Shown in pieces: positions 1 to 7,627 of a stretch of DNA of 10,150 nucleotides. The notes under the pieces were generated by a model. The model saw nothing but the letters and a program-made list of their open reading frames with translations. It searched no databases and was not told the DNA's origin. Location of the stretch: contig JBBILY010000115.1 of the NCBI GenBank assembly GCA_037444705.1, forward strand, positions 1 through 10,150, given 5' to 3'. Made by a program: the position numbers and the translations under genes. Numbering within the stretch: the stretch's first letter is position 1; every line of letters starts with the position of its first letter. Origin of the DNA: DATCYX01 sp037444705. Lineage in GTDB: Bacteria > Chloroflexota > Anaerolineae > Anaerolineales > UBA4823.

Positions 1-7
1 CCTGGCT

Positions 8-1429
8 GTGTTTCGGGAAGCGTCTTGGGCGCTGTTCCTCATTTGTCTGGCTGGGACAAGTTTCCCCCTGTTTCCCAGGGTGATGGGTGGTAGCGCCCTG
101 GTACGACCGCTTTCGTTATATCCACTGCTGGTGCTGCTGATCCTGGTTACGCTACCCTCTCTTTTCACCAGGCCAGCCCCTCCTACCCTGCGTGCCTTGC
201 TCCCCTTCGTGTTGGTAGCAATGGCCAGTTCGGTGGTATCCACCTTGCGGGGTATTGAGCCCACGGGGAATTTTTCCCTGACGGGGCGAATGCTGCGCGC
301 ACTGGGCACCTTGGGCATCGGTGGTGCCATTTATGTCACGGTGGCGTCTCTACCTCGTTCTCCCGATGACCTGGGACGCGCCCTGTGCTGGCTTTATCTT
401 GGCTTTGCGCTGGCTATGCTTTGGGGTTCATTACAGGCGGTCTATGTCATCCACTTTGATCAAGACTATTTCCACCTCCTAAATAAACTGCAATCTTACC
501 TCTCCACCCGCAGGTTATTCATTAACCGCGCCTCCGGCATGACCTATGAGCCCAACTGGTTTGCTGAGCAACTCAGTTTCCTGCTCTTACCCTGGCTGTT
601 GGGTTCACTGCTCTCGGGGTATAGTGCCTTCCGCTGGCGCTGGCACTGGGTGACCCTGGAGGGCGTGCTCCTGATATGGGCGGTGATCGTGTTGGTTTTT
701 ACCTTTTCCAGGGCGGGTCTGATGAACCTGTTTGTGTTGTTCGTTGTAGCCTTTCTCTTCTTCCTGCCTCAGCGCTCTGGGCGATCCAGCCCCTGGGGCT
801 GGCTCAAACGCCTGGCGGCGCTCGGCTCAGTGGGGGCGATCGTCTTAGCCTTGATGTATGTTGCCGGCACCCGAAACCCCTTTTTCGCTCGCCTGTGGGA
901 TTATTGGCGTCAGGCTAAGAACGCCAATTTTAGCGATTACCTGGAATACCTGGGCTTTGGGGCGCGGCTGGTTTACAGTGAAGCCGCCTACAGGACTTAT
1001 GAAGCCAATCCCATCCTGGGTGTGGGGCTGGGCAATTATGCCTTTTATTTCCCCGAGATGATGCCCGACCGCCCTCTGGCGGTTACCCCAGAATTGCTGC
1101 GGCTGCTCATCCCTGAAGGCAATCGTGGGCGGTTGATCACCCCTAAGGTTTTTTACTTTCGCCTCCTGGCTGAAACCGGCCTGGTTGGGTTGGCAGCCTT
1201 TGCGGCTTTTCTCATGGCTGTCTTGGGTTGCGCCTTGTTTTTATGGCGTGCAGACGATCCCCAGGCAAAATTTTGGGGTAGGGCGGGGTTACTTGGGTTG
1301 ATTGTTTTTACTACCTCAGCCTTATCCTTCGATTCGTTTGCCATCCCAAACATGTGGGTGGTCTTTGGTTTGATCACCGCTGCCGCTTGGGTGTATACCC
1401 AACCGCAAGGAGGGCGAGGCGCGAATTGA
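8..1429 (+). CDS. O-antigen ligase/polymerase-like membrane protein, possibly 5'-partial
   Basis: This is a polytopic inner-membrane protein of the O-antigen ligase / Wzy_C type, which joins or polymerises lipid-linked glycans at the outer face of the membrane. About ten hydrophobic segments run along the 473 residues. Two family hallmarks are visible: a 'TFSRAGL' segment at residues 232-238 at the end of a membrane helix, and 'ANPILGVGLGNY' near residue 333, matching the hPxxGxGxGN motif that follows the large extracytoplasmic loop. The length fits the family (about 400-500). GTG at position 8 is the first possible start, but the frame is open to the left edge, so the true start may lie outside the window. 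The stop is 67 bases before the metalloprotease, on the same strand, consistent with a surface-related gene cluster. The exact glycan substrate cannot be read from the sequence. Confidence 0.85.
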   Translation: MFREASWALFLICLAGTSFPLFPRVMGGSALVRPLSLYPLLVLLILVTLPSLFTRPAPPTLRALLPFVLVAMASSVVSTLRGIEPTGNFSLTGRMLRALGTLGIGGAIYVTVASLPRSPDDLGRALCWLYLGFALAMLWGSLQAVYVIHFDQDYFHLLNKLQSYLSTRRLFINRASGMTYEPNWFAEQLSFLLLPWLLGSLLSGYSAFRWRWHWVTLEGVLLIWAVIVLVFTFSRAGLMNLFVLFVVAFLFFLPQRSGRSSPWGWLKRLAALGSVGAIVLALMYVAGTRNPFFARLWDYWRQAKNANFSDYLEYLGFGARLVYSEAAYRTYEANPILGVGLGNYAFYFPEMMPDRPLAVTPELLRLLIPEGNRGRLITPKVFYFRLLAETGLVGLAAFAAFLMAVLGCALFLWRADDPQAKFWGRAGLLGLIVFTTSALSFDSFAIPNMWVVFGLITAAAWVYTQPQGGRGAN

Positions 1430-1496
1430 GCAAGAATGCGTTGGGAATGGCAAGTCATAAACCCGAGTTCCATTCCGTGATACCTGTTGAGGCGCT

Positions 1497-3587
1497 ATGA
1501 AACGACCCTGGATCATCCCTGTTGCTGTTTCAATCATCGTGTTTTGGTGTTGTGTATGCCTGTTGGCTGTTTCGGCGGTGGGCGTGGTGGCATTCTGGCG
1601 CGGCCAGTCTGCATCGCGGCCTGAGACGCCCTATTTCGCCCCGCTGGACACACCCACTCCTCCTCCAACACAGCCTTCGCGCACCCCCGCTTCACCCACC
1701 CGCACGCCATCTAAAAGCCCCTCGCTTGCAACGCCAGCCATCACCCCTACGGCTATCCTGGCGACTTCGAGCGTTGGTTGGGAGACTCTCAAAACCTTGA
1801 AAGACACCCTGGTCCCCATCAATGACCCGGCCGATCTGGCGCGGCGGTTGGAAGGCAAGGAAAACATCCCTGCCACACTGGAAGCGCCAGCCTCACCTTT
1901 GCGGGTTGGAGATCAGCAAACCTTCTGGGTTTCCAATACCGACACCAATGAGTACTTCCAAGTGAAAGCCACCTTGCAATACGTGACCGATCATACCTAT
2001 TTCTGGATCGAGGACGGGGTTTCATTCAAAGAGCGGGAGTTGAAGGATCTGGCTGAAACCTTTGAGGAGCATATCTACCCCACCAACCGCGAATTTTTCG
2101 GCAGCGAGTGGTCGCCGGGGGTGGACGGTGATCCCCATCTCTATATTCTCTACGCCCGTGGTTTGGGTAGCGGCATTGCTGGTTACTTCTCGTCCGCGGA
2201 TGAATATCACCCCGCCATTCAGGAATATTCAAACGCCCATGAGATGTTTGTCCTCAACGCTGATAACATCACCTTGAGCGAGGAATTCACCTACGGGGTT
2301 TTGGCTCATGAGTTCCAGCATATGATTCACTGGTATCGTGACCGCAACGAGGAAACCTGGCTTAACGAAGGCTTTTCGGACCTGGCAATGTTCTTGAACG
2401 GCTACGATATTGGGGGTCATGATTACGTTTATGTGCTAGACCCCGATCTCCAATTAAACGACTGGCCCACCGATCAGGACGAGACGACCCCCCATTATGG
2501 CGCGTCTTTTCTTTTTACCACTTATTTCCTTGACCGCTTTGGAGAAGCGGCCACTAAGGCTCTGGTGGCTGAAGCGGACAACGGATTGGATAGCATTGAT
2601 AAAGTCCTGGCGGAATTGAACATCACTGATCCTTTCAATGGGAAGACCGTCACCGCCGATGATGTGGTGATGGACTGGTTGTTGACCTCCTACCTGCGGG
2701 ATGGCAAAATTGCTGACGGGCGTTATACTTACCACAACTACCCCAACGCCCCCCGTGCCCTGGAAACCGAACGCCTGCGCACTTGTGGCGATGCCCAGCA
2801 AAGTCGTCAGGTGCATCAATATGGGGCAGATTACCTTCAGATTCGTTGTCAGGGAGATGTCACCCTGCATTTTGCTGGCGACACCCAGGTGGGGGTCTTG
2901 CCTGCCAACCCCCATTCAGGCATCTACGCCTTTTGGTCCAATAAGGGGGACGAATCCGATATGAGCCTCACCCAGACTTTTGATTTTTCGGGCGTTTCTG
3001 GTAGCCTCACCCTGTCTTACTGGACCTGGTACGACCTGGAGGAGGACTTCGATTATGTCTATTTGGAAGCCTCGCTGGACGGCAAAACATGGCAAATTCT
3101 CAAAACACCTTCGGGCACGGCTGAAGATCCCACTGGCGCCAACTATGGCTGGGGCTATAATGGGTTAAGCGGTGATGGTCCTCAGTGGATTCAAGAGCAG
3201 GTAGATCTCTCGCAGTTTGCCGGGCAGAAGGTGCAATTGCGCTTTGAATACATCACCGATGCAGCGGTGAATGGCGAGGGCTTCTTGCTGGATGATGTGG
3301 CGATCCACCAGATAAATTACTTTAGCGACTTTGAGAACGACGACGGCGGCTGGGAAGCACAGGGATTCGTGCGCATTGCCAACAGCCTGCCTCAGACCTT
3401 CCGCCTGGCTCTCATCCGCGACACCGGTCGGCAGATCACAGTGGAGCAGATAGCTCTGCGGCCTGACAACACAGCCGACATCCCCTTGAACTTTGGCTCG
3501 GGCCTGGATGAGGCGGTCCTGGTAGTCGTTGGCACGACGCGTTTCACTCGTCAGCAGGCTGGTTATCAGTTTTATTTCACCCCCTGA
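1497..3587 (+). CDS. Membrane-anchored zinc metalloprotease with immune-inhibitor-A-like C-terminal domain
   Basis: A 696-residue predicted extracytoplasmic protease. Residues 7-33 form a hydrophobic signal anchor containing a Cys-Cys-Val-Cys patch. A Pro/Thr/Ser-rich linker follows (about 46-90), typical of a wall-crossing or surface spacer. The catalytic domain has HEFQH at 271-275 (zinc-binding His271 and His275, catalytic Glu272) and 'NEGFSD' at 290-295, where Glu291 is the likely third ligand; this pattern recalls M30/gluzincin-type enzymes. From about 473 to 600 lies a beta-rich MAM-like domain ('HSGIYAFWS' to 'GFLLDDVAI') like the C-terminal part of immune inhibitor A (M6) proteases. 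ATG at 1497 is chosen because it sits just before the anchor and has TGAGG five bases upstream. The family assignment is mixed: the active site looks M30-like and the tail M6-like. The substrate is unknown. Confidence 0.8.
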   Translation: MKRPWIIPVAVSIIVFWCCVCLLAVSAVGVVAFWRGQSASRPETPYFAPLDTPTPPPTQPSRTPASPTRTPSKSPSLATPAITPTAILATSSVGWETLKTLKDTLVPINDPADLARRLEGKENIPATLEAPASPLRVGDQQTFWVSNTDTNEYFQVKATLQYVTDHTYFWIEDGVSFKERELKDLAETFEEHIYPTNREFFGSEWSPGVDGDPHLYILYARGLGSGIAGYFSSADEYHPAIQEYSNAHEMFVLNADNITLSEEFTYGVLAHEFQHMIHWYRDRNEETWLNEGFSDLAMFLNGYDIGGHDYVYVLDPDLQLNDWPTDQDETTPHYGASFLFTTYFLDRFGEAATKALVAEADNGLDSIDKVLAELNITDPFNGKTVTADDVVMDWLLTSYLRDGKIADGRYTYHNYPNAPRALETERLRTCGDAQQSRQVHQYGADYLQIRCQGDVTLHFAGDTQVGVLPANPHSGIYAFWSNKGDESDMSLTQTFDFSGVSGSLTLSYWTWYDLEEDFDYVYLEASLDGKTWQILKTPSGTAEDPTGANYGWGYNGLSGDGPQWIQEQVDLSQFAGQKVQLRFEYITDAAVNGEGFLLDDVAIHQINYFSDFENDDGGWEAQGFVRIANSLPQTFRLALIRDTGRQITVEQIALRPDNTADIPLNFGSGLDEAVLVVVGTTRFTRQQAGYQFYFTP

Positions 3588-3647
3588 CAGGTGGCGCGAA
3601 AGGTTCTGGTGAACGGCATGCACCGGATTTCGGGATAGGGTGTTCAG

Positions 3648-4643
3648 ATGTTTAAGATAAGATCGGATATTGACCTGCGGAAAATCGGAATACTTGTGGT
3701 GGCGGGAAGCATTGCATTGGCCGTCATTTCCCCCTTCCTCTATCATCAGGTCAGTGGCTTATTAGAACTGTATTTCTCAAGGGACCACAAGATAACCGCG
3801 GAGGGAATGCGGGAACTCGCATTCACCTATTATTTTGGAGTCGCCTTGCTTCTCAGTGGTGGGGTTAGCCTTCTCAAGTTACGAGATGAATCTTGGCGCA
3901 TTAGAATGAAACAAGCGTTTTTACTTGAGCCATTATTCCCCTATGCTACGATCAAGCCATCACCCAAGTTTACTCTAATTGTTTCATCCCTGAGTGGCTT
4001 GCTGCTGATTGTGAGTATGCGCCTGACACCCAAGTTCCCTGCAATCTATAACTTCTTATACGCTAAGGATCATGGTGTGCTCGATCTTTTTGTTCCAACG
4101 GCAATGACTATTGCCGCAATTTTATTAGGTGTTACCGTGTGGAAATTGCGAGAAGGGCACAATCCAATCAAAAGCCGCTCAATCCTGATGTTGGTTTATC
4201 TCCTCATGGCAGGCCTCTTCTTTGTTTATGCGGGTGAAGAAACAAGTTGGGGGCAAGATTTCTTTGGTTGGCAAACCCCTTCGATGTTCTCGGGCAATCT
4301 TGAGGGTCAGACCAACCTCCACAATTACTTCAACCCCTATTTCGATTACGGATATATAGCTCTCTCTGTGGTTCTGGTGATCGTCTTGATTTCGCTCTGG
4401 TTGGAGTTTGGTCAAAAGTGGCTTCCCTACGGCAGATTGTTCCTGCCACATCCCAGTTTAACCGGGTTGGGCTTGTTAATTGCCTTCGTCGCCCTCGTAT
4501 GGTATAGGGAACAGGAACTTCTCGAAGAAATGAGGCAGTTTTTATCCTGTTTTATAGCCTGCGAATATTCACATGTTTTCGTTCAGGGAATTTGGCGACT
4601 GCGTTGTAAGCCGAGAAAAAAGGGGCCTTCGATCTTTTTTTAG
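3648..4643 (+). CDS. Multi-pass membrane protein of unknown function with EETSWGQ and NLHN motifs
   Basis: I do not know a function for this protein. It has about seven hydrophobic segments (roughly residues 12-33, 58-76, 108-124, 147-165, 179-196, 235-254 and 271-286). Between segments five and six is a conserved-looking polar block, 'GEETSWGQDFFGW' at 196-208 followed by 'NLHN' at 223-226. This EE(I/T)SWGQ...NLHN signature occurs in a widespread uncharacterised membrane-protein family. The acidic, Trp and His residues in a loop suggest an active or metal/lipid-binding site, but that is inference. ATG at 3648 follows AGGG at a normal spacing, 60 bases after the protease stop. Base composition is visibly more AT-rich than the neighbours. 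The tail after about residue 298 turns basic ('KPRKKGP') and looks unlike a natural helix end, so a frameshift near 4540 or a replaced 3' end is possible. Confidence 0.65.
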   Translation: MFKIRSDIDLRKIGILVVAGSIALAVISPFLYHQVSGLLELYFSRDHKITAEGMRELAFTYYFGVALLLSGGVSLLKLRDESWRIRMKQAFLLEPLFPYATIKPSPKFTLIVSSLSGLLLIVSMRLTPKFPAIYNFLYAKDHGVLDLFVPTAMTIAAILLGVTVWKLREGHNPIKSRSILMLVYLLMAGLFFVYAGEETSWGQDFFGWQTPSMFSGNLEGQTNLHNYFNPYFDYGYIALSVVLVIVLISLWLEFGQKWLPYGRLFLPHPSLTGLGLLIAFVALVWYREQELLEEMRQFLSCFIACEYSHVFVQGIWRLRCKPRKKGPSIFF

Positions 4644-4804
4644 ATGTTGACCTCTGATGAACTCCAGCAGGGGAAACGGGAAGTTTGCCCTAAACCCATC
4701 CATTTAGCCACCTGGTCGAGGTTGAGCGCCACGCCCCATGCTGTATTTACCCGCGGCAGTCCTAATTCTGTCCTTCCCAAAAATTACGCCTTGATTGTCA
4801 GCCC

Positions 4805-5029
4805 TTATTCCTCACCTCGAGGAGCGGCGCGCAAGGACGCCAACTGCTGTTCCAACTCTGCCCGTCGTTGGGCAGCAGCCTTTCTAATCTCTTCTCTCAG
4901 GCGCGTGACCCGCTCCTGGATGCGCATGCGCAACTCTTCCCCTGAGGCGGGGGCCAACACCAAAGCCACGACCGCACCTACAACTGCGCCCGTGACGGCG
5001 CCACTGAGAAAACTGATCAGGCGTTTCAT
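4805..5029 (-). CDS. Small YtxH-like membrane/coiled-coil protein
   Basis: A 74-residue protein with a Gly/Ala/Val-rich membrane segment at about residues 5-26, carrying GxxxG-like spacing and the 'LAPASGEELR' turn typical of YtxH-domain proteins. A charged, heptad-like helix then runs to residue 68. Members of this group are small membrane proteins often linked to stress or envelope functions; no enzymatic activity is expected. The frame also opens with GTG at 5035, but ATG at 5029 is preferred because AAGGAG lies eight bases upstream of it, whereas the GTG would be only two bases from that site. It is divergent from add and convergent with the membrane gene ending at 4643. The 161 bases between 4644 and 4804 show no convincing gene or terminator. 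Confidence 0.75.
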   Translation of the reverse strand: MKRLISFLSGAVTGAVVGAVVALVLAPASGEELRMRIQERVTRLREEIRKAAAQRRAELEQQLASLRAAPRGEE

Positions 5030-5066
5030 CTGCACCTCTCCTTCCTATCCGTCGATTTCGCCTATT

Positions 5067-5102
5067 TGGTGATATTATACAATACATAGGCATCTGTTCT
5101 TT
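5067..5102 (-). promoter_or_regulatory. Probable promoter of the YtxH-like gene
   Basis: On the minus strand a perfect TATAAT lies at 5079-5074, in an AT-rich island of the divergent intergenic region. It would start transcription near 5067 and give a leader of about 38 bases carrying the AAGGAG ribosome-binding site. There is no good TTGACA-like hexamer at 17 bases, so the -35 is weak or missing. The same AT-rich patch may also serve add on the plus strand (TACAAT at 5078-5083), but that is less convincing. Confidence 0.45.
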
Positions 5103-5158
5103 TCTTTTGGCTGAAGTTTTGTGAGGAATACCGCTCTCGCTGACCAGAGAATCATGAG

Positions 5159-6196
5159 ATGATTGATCCCTCGTTGCCCATCATAGATCTGCATCGCCAC
5201 CTGGATGGCAGCCTACGCCTGGAGACCATTCTTGACCTGGGGCGCAAACACAATCTGCCCCTGCCCGCCTGGGATGTGGATGGCCTACGGCCCCATATTC
5301 AGGTGACTGAGCCACAGCCAGGGGTGATGGCTTTCATCGCCAAATTCAGGTGGATGACGGGTGTCCTGGTGAATTATGATGCCGTGCGCCGCGTGGCTTT
5401 TGAGAGTGTGGAGGACGCCTGGAGAGAGGGGTTGGACTATGTGGAACTGCGCTTCAGCCCCTGGTTCATGGCGCAACCGCACGGCTTGAACCCGGCAGGT
5501 GTGGTTGAAGCCGTGGTGGATGGGGTCAACGCGGCTGCGCGCAGCCTGGATTTTCCGGTCAAACTGATTGGCATCCTCAGCCGCACCTATGGTGCAGAGA
5601 TTGCCTGGAAGGAGTTGCAGGCCTTGTTCACCCAGCGTGAGCATCTGGTGGCACTGGACCTGGCAGGGGACGAAGCCAACTTCCCGGGTGATTTGTTTGT
5701 GGAACATCTGCGCGCCGCGCGTGAAGCCGGCTGGAAGATCACCGCCCACGCGGGAGAGGCGGCCGGGCCTGAAAGTATCTGGCAGGCTATCCACGACCTG
5801 GGAGCTATCCGTCTGGGGCATGCCGTGCGCGCTATCCAAGACCCAGCCTTGCTGGACTACCTGGCGGAGCACCGTATCGGCGTCGAAGCCAACCTGACCA
5901 GCAATGTGCAGACCAGCACTGTGGCGGATTACGCCAGCCACCCTTTGCGCCACTTTCTTGATCGTGGTATCCTGGCCACCATTAATACCGATGATCCGGG
6001 TATCAGTAATGTCACTTTGGCTTATGAGTATCAGGTCGCCGCGCCAGCCGCCGGCCTGACCTCGGAGCAAATTCGCCAGGCTCAGCGCAATGCCCTGGAA
6101 ATTGCGTTTCTCAGCGAGGCCGAAAAGGCAACCCTGCAAGAGCACATCCGTCGGCGGCGTTCACTCGAACAACCGACGGACCCCAGGGACCATTGA
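5159..6196 (+). CDS. add: Adenosine deaminase
   Basis: Cytosolic zinc enzyme of purine salvage that converts adenosine or deoxyadenosine to inosine or deoxyinosine and releases ammonia. The protein is very close in layout to Escherichia coli Add. It has H12 and H14 in 'DLHRHLDG', H197 and E200 in 'HAGEAAGPESIWQAI', H221, and D278-D279 in 'NTDDPG', all at the same residue numbers as the E. coli enzyme. Blocks such as 'YVELRFSP', 'LDLAGDE' and 'LTSNVQTSTVA' are also shared. Length is 345 against about 333. One change next to a catalytic residue is GHA instead of the usual GHG at 220-222. ATG at 5159 gives the conserved N-terminus, but its ribosome-binding site is weak. A Crp/Fnr gene follows 26 bases after the stop, so the two are probably co-transcribed. 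Adenosine deaminase is much more likely than adenine or aminodeoxyfutalosine deaminase, given the E. coli-like motifs throughout. Confidence 0.95.
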   Translation: MIDPSLPIIDLHRHLDGSLRLETILDLGRKHNLPLPAWDVDGLRPHIQVTEPQPGVMAFIAKFRWMTGVLVNYDAVRRVAFESVEDAWREGLDYVELRFSPWFMAQPHGLNPAGVVEAVVDGVNAAARSLDFPVKLIGILSRTYGAEIAWKELQALFTQREHLVALDLAGDEANFPGDLFVEHLRAAREAGWKITAHAGEAAGPESIWQAIHDLGAIRLGHAVRAIQDPALLDYLAEHRIGVEANLTSNVQTSTVADYASHPLRHFLDRGILATINTDDPGISNVTLAYEYQVAAPAAGLTSEQIRQAQRNALEIAFLSEAEKATLQEHIRRRRSLEQPTDPRDH

Positions 6197-6222
6197 CCTT
6201 TCTTACATGAAAATGAAGAAGC

Positions 6223-6921
6223 ATGCAAACAATTGTGGTAGACCTGAAAGCCAAAAAGGACGCCCTGCGTAACAATCGTTACTTTGCCGGCCTGGATGAG
6301 CAAATATTGGATGAACTGTGCCAGGGCACCCATTTGCGGCGCTTCGAGCGGGGTGAGATGTTGTTTTGGGAGGGGGATGACTGTGCTGGTTTGCATATCT
6401 TGCAGCGGGGCAGCGTGAAGTTATTTAAAACCTCCCCCCATGGGCGCGAATTGATCATCAAGGTCTTTGAAGAAGGGGAGACGTTCAACGAGGTGCCGGT
6501 CTTTGACCACGGCACAAACCCGGTTAATGTAGCTGCCCTGGAGGAGTGTGAAGTGTGGGTGATTGAGCCTGAGGTGATTCGGCGGGCATTGCGCAAACAC
6601 CCGGAGATGAGTCAGGCGATTATCTTGAATTTAACCCAAAATCTGAGAATGCTGGTGGGGATGGTAGAAGAACTGTCTTTTTACCATATCACCAATCGTC
6701 TGGCACGGCTGCTCAGCCAGTTGCCCGAGGATCAATTGGGGCCAAGCGGTCAAGGCATCACTCAAGATCAACTGGCGGCTCGCCTGGGGACAGCCAGGGA
6801 AGTGGTGGCACGCTCTCTGCGCCAATTGGAGCGCAGCGGTGCTATCCGCGTGCGGCGTAGACAGATCGAAATCCTGGATGAGAGAGCGCTGCACCTGTGG
6901 GCAGGAGCGCCGTGTGAGTAG
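6223..6921 (+). CDS. Crp/Fnr-family transcriptional regulator
   Basis: A 232-residue one-component regulator. Residues about 20-120 form the cyclic-nucleotide-type beta-roll sensor ('FERGEMLFWEGD', 'LHILQRGSVKLFK', 'GETFNEVPVFDHG'), 128-160 the dimerisation helix, and 178-212 the winged helix-turn-helix ('ITQDQLAARLGTAREVVAR'). The recognition helix has R192-E193-x3-R197, the RExxxR pattern with which E. coli CRP reads TGTGA, unlike the VExxSR of FNR. The sensor pocket has 'NPVN' where CRP has the cAMP-binding Arg-Ser, so cAMP is an unlikely ligand. The cysteines (33, 54, 109, 231) are scattered, so an FNR-type iron-sulfur cluster is unlikely; a heme/NO or other small-molecule sensor is possible. 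It lies 26 bases after add and near nrfHA, whose promoter has a perfect TGTGA-N6-TCACA site, making nitrite/nitrosative control plausible. Confidence 0.9.
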   Translation: MQTIVVDLKAKKDALRNNRYFAGLDEQILDELCQGTHLRRFERGEMLFWEGDDCAGLHILQRGSVKLFKTSPHGRELIIKVFEEGETFNEVPVFDHGTNPVNVAALEECEVWVIEPEVIRRALRKHPEMSQAIILNLTQNLRMLVGMVEELSFYHITNRLARLLSQLPEDQLGPSGQGITQDQLAARLGTAREVVARSLRQLERSGAIRVRRRQIEILDERALHLWAGAPCE

Positions 6922-6924
6922 GGC

Positions 6925-6952
6925 TTGATTTTTTGGTAAATATAGATAAAAT
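6925..6952 (+). promoter_or_regulatory. Probable promoter upstream of the SARP fragment
   Basis: In the 42-base AT-rich gap after the Crp/Fnr gene, TTGATT (6925-6930) and TAAAAT (6947-6952) are separated by 16 bases, a fair sigma-70-like pair predicting a start near 6959. That lies almost on the first possible start codon of the next gene (TTG at 6964), or about 38 bases before the alternative GTG at 6997. Confidence 0.45.
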
Positions 6953-6963
6953 TACTTTAATTA

Positions 6964-7390
6964 TTGCCTGTATTTACCCGGAAGCGTAGGGGTTTAGTGC
7001 CAGAAGGCGCGCCTCTCCCCATATGTATTTATCTCCTGGGACGATTTGAAGTCGCCCAAGGTGAACGAGTGCTGAAGTCTTCAGATTGGAGGCGGCACAA
7101 AGCTGCCGCGCTCTTTGGCCGTCTCGCTCTCGAACGGCGCTTGAGCAAAGATCAGGCGATAGACATGCTCTGGCGCGACCAGGATTCTGTCTCCGCTGCC
7201 AACAATCTCTATCGCACTATCCATGCGCTGCGTCAGACGCTGGATAACGCCTTAGGCGCTGGTTCTGCCAATGCCATCTTCGCCTTTGAAGATGGCGTTT
7301 TTATTCTTGATCATTCCATCTGGGTGGATGCGTACGAGTTCGAAAAACTTGCCTCCAACCGCAATTCTCCCATCGCATCTCTCCAATCTA
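6964..7390 (+). pseudogene. SARP-type transcriptional activator, 5' fragment (DNA-binding domain only)
   Basis: Residues about 20-130 match the N-terminal winged-helix domain of SARP/BTAD-type activators as found in large Chloroflexota regulators: 'IYLLGRFEVAQGERVL', 'RRHKAAALFGRLALERRLSKDQAIDMLW', 'ANNLYRTIHALRQTLD', 'WVDAYEFEKLA'. Full-length relatives continue into a BTAD helical domain and often ATPase and TPR regions of several hundred more residues. Here the match ends near residue 141 ('SPIASLQ', about 7385), then the frame runs through unrelated bases to a stop at 7417-7419. The start is uncertain: TTG at 6964 directly after the promoter, or GTG at 6997 preceded by AGGGG. It is treated as broken because the 3' part is replaced by an OsmC fragment in another frame. 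Either a genomic deletion or an assembly misjoin would produce this. Confidence 0.7.
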
Positions 7391-7621
7391 GGGTTCCGCA
7401 GCTTGGATTTTGCGCTTGAAGGCGATATTGACCTGCACGGTTTCCTGGGGCTATCTGAGGCAGTGCGCCCGGGTTACCAGAACATTAAAGTGTCGTATCG
7501 TGTTAAGAGCGATGCACCGCGGGATAAGATTGAAGCGCTGTGCGATTACGTCCAGAAAACATCGCCGCTGCTGGATATCGTCCGCAACCCGGTGATGGTC
7601 TCGGTCTCGTTAGAAGATTGA
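7391..7621 (+). pseudogene. OsmC-family protein, C-terminal fragment
   Basis: About 76 codons in a different frame from the SARP fragment encode the end of an OsmC/Ohr-superfamily protein: 'FRSLDFALEGDIDLHGFLGL', 'VRPGYQNIKVSYRV', 'DYVQKTSPLLDIVRNPV' and a final 'VSVSLED'. Complete members are about 130-145 residues and act in the cytosol, the classical ones on organic hydroperoxides using two cysteines. The N-terminal half, including the first cysteine, is missing, and upstream codons in this frame (7361-7390) do not look like OsmC. In the retained part the usual CP motif reads SP, as in OsmC-like proteins without classic peroxidase chemistry; a Cys lies seven residues before. No start codon with a ribosome-binding site is seen at the junction, so it is probably not translated as such. 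The stop at 7619-7621 is followed at once by a strong hairpin. Confidence 0.75.
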
Positions 7622-7627
7622 CAAAAT

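Noticed and set aside
1444..1476. GGAATGG...CCATTCC inverted repeat between the ligase and protease genes
   Set aside because: A seven-base stem with a 19-base loop and no T-run; it explains nothing and could be chance.
4616..4641. A-tract/T-tract stem at the end of the membrane gene, as a terminator
   Set aside because: AAAAAAG pairs with CTTTTTT, but the stem has a single G-C pair and lies inside the last codons; too weak to call as an intrinsic terminator.
4644..5072. Plus-strand open frame over the YtxH region
   Set aside because: It covers the YtxH-like gene in antisense, has low-complexity Thr/Ala content without motifs, and lacks a ribosome-binding site.
5285..6145. Long open frame antisense to add (286 codons)
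   Set aside because: It is a mirror of the strongly coding add gene, shows no family motif and has no supporting start signals.
4741..6980. 13-base direct repeat CTGTATTTACCCG at 4741-4753 and 6968-6980
   Set aside because: One exact 13-base match is expected by chance in about 10 kb, and there is no shared structure around the two copies.
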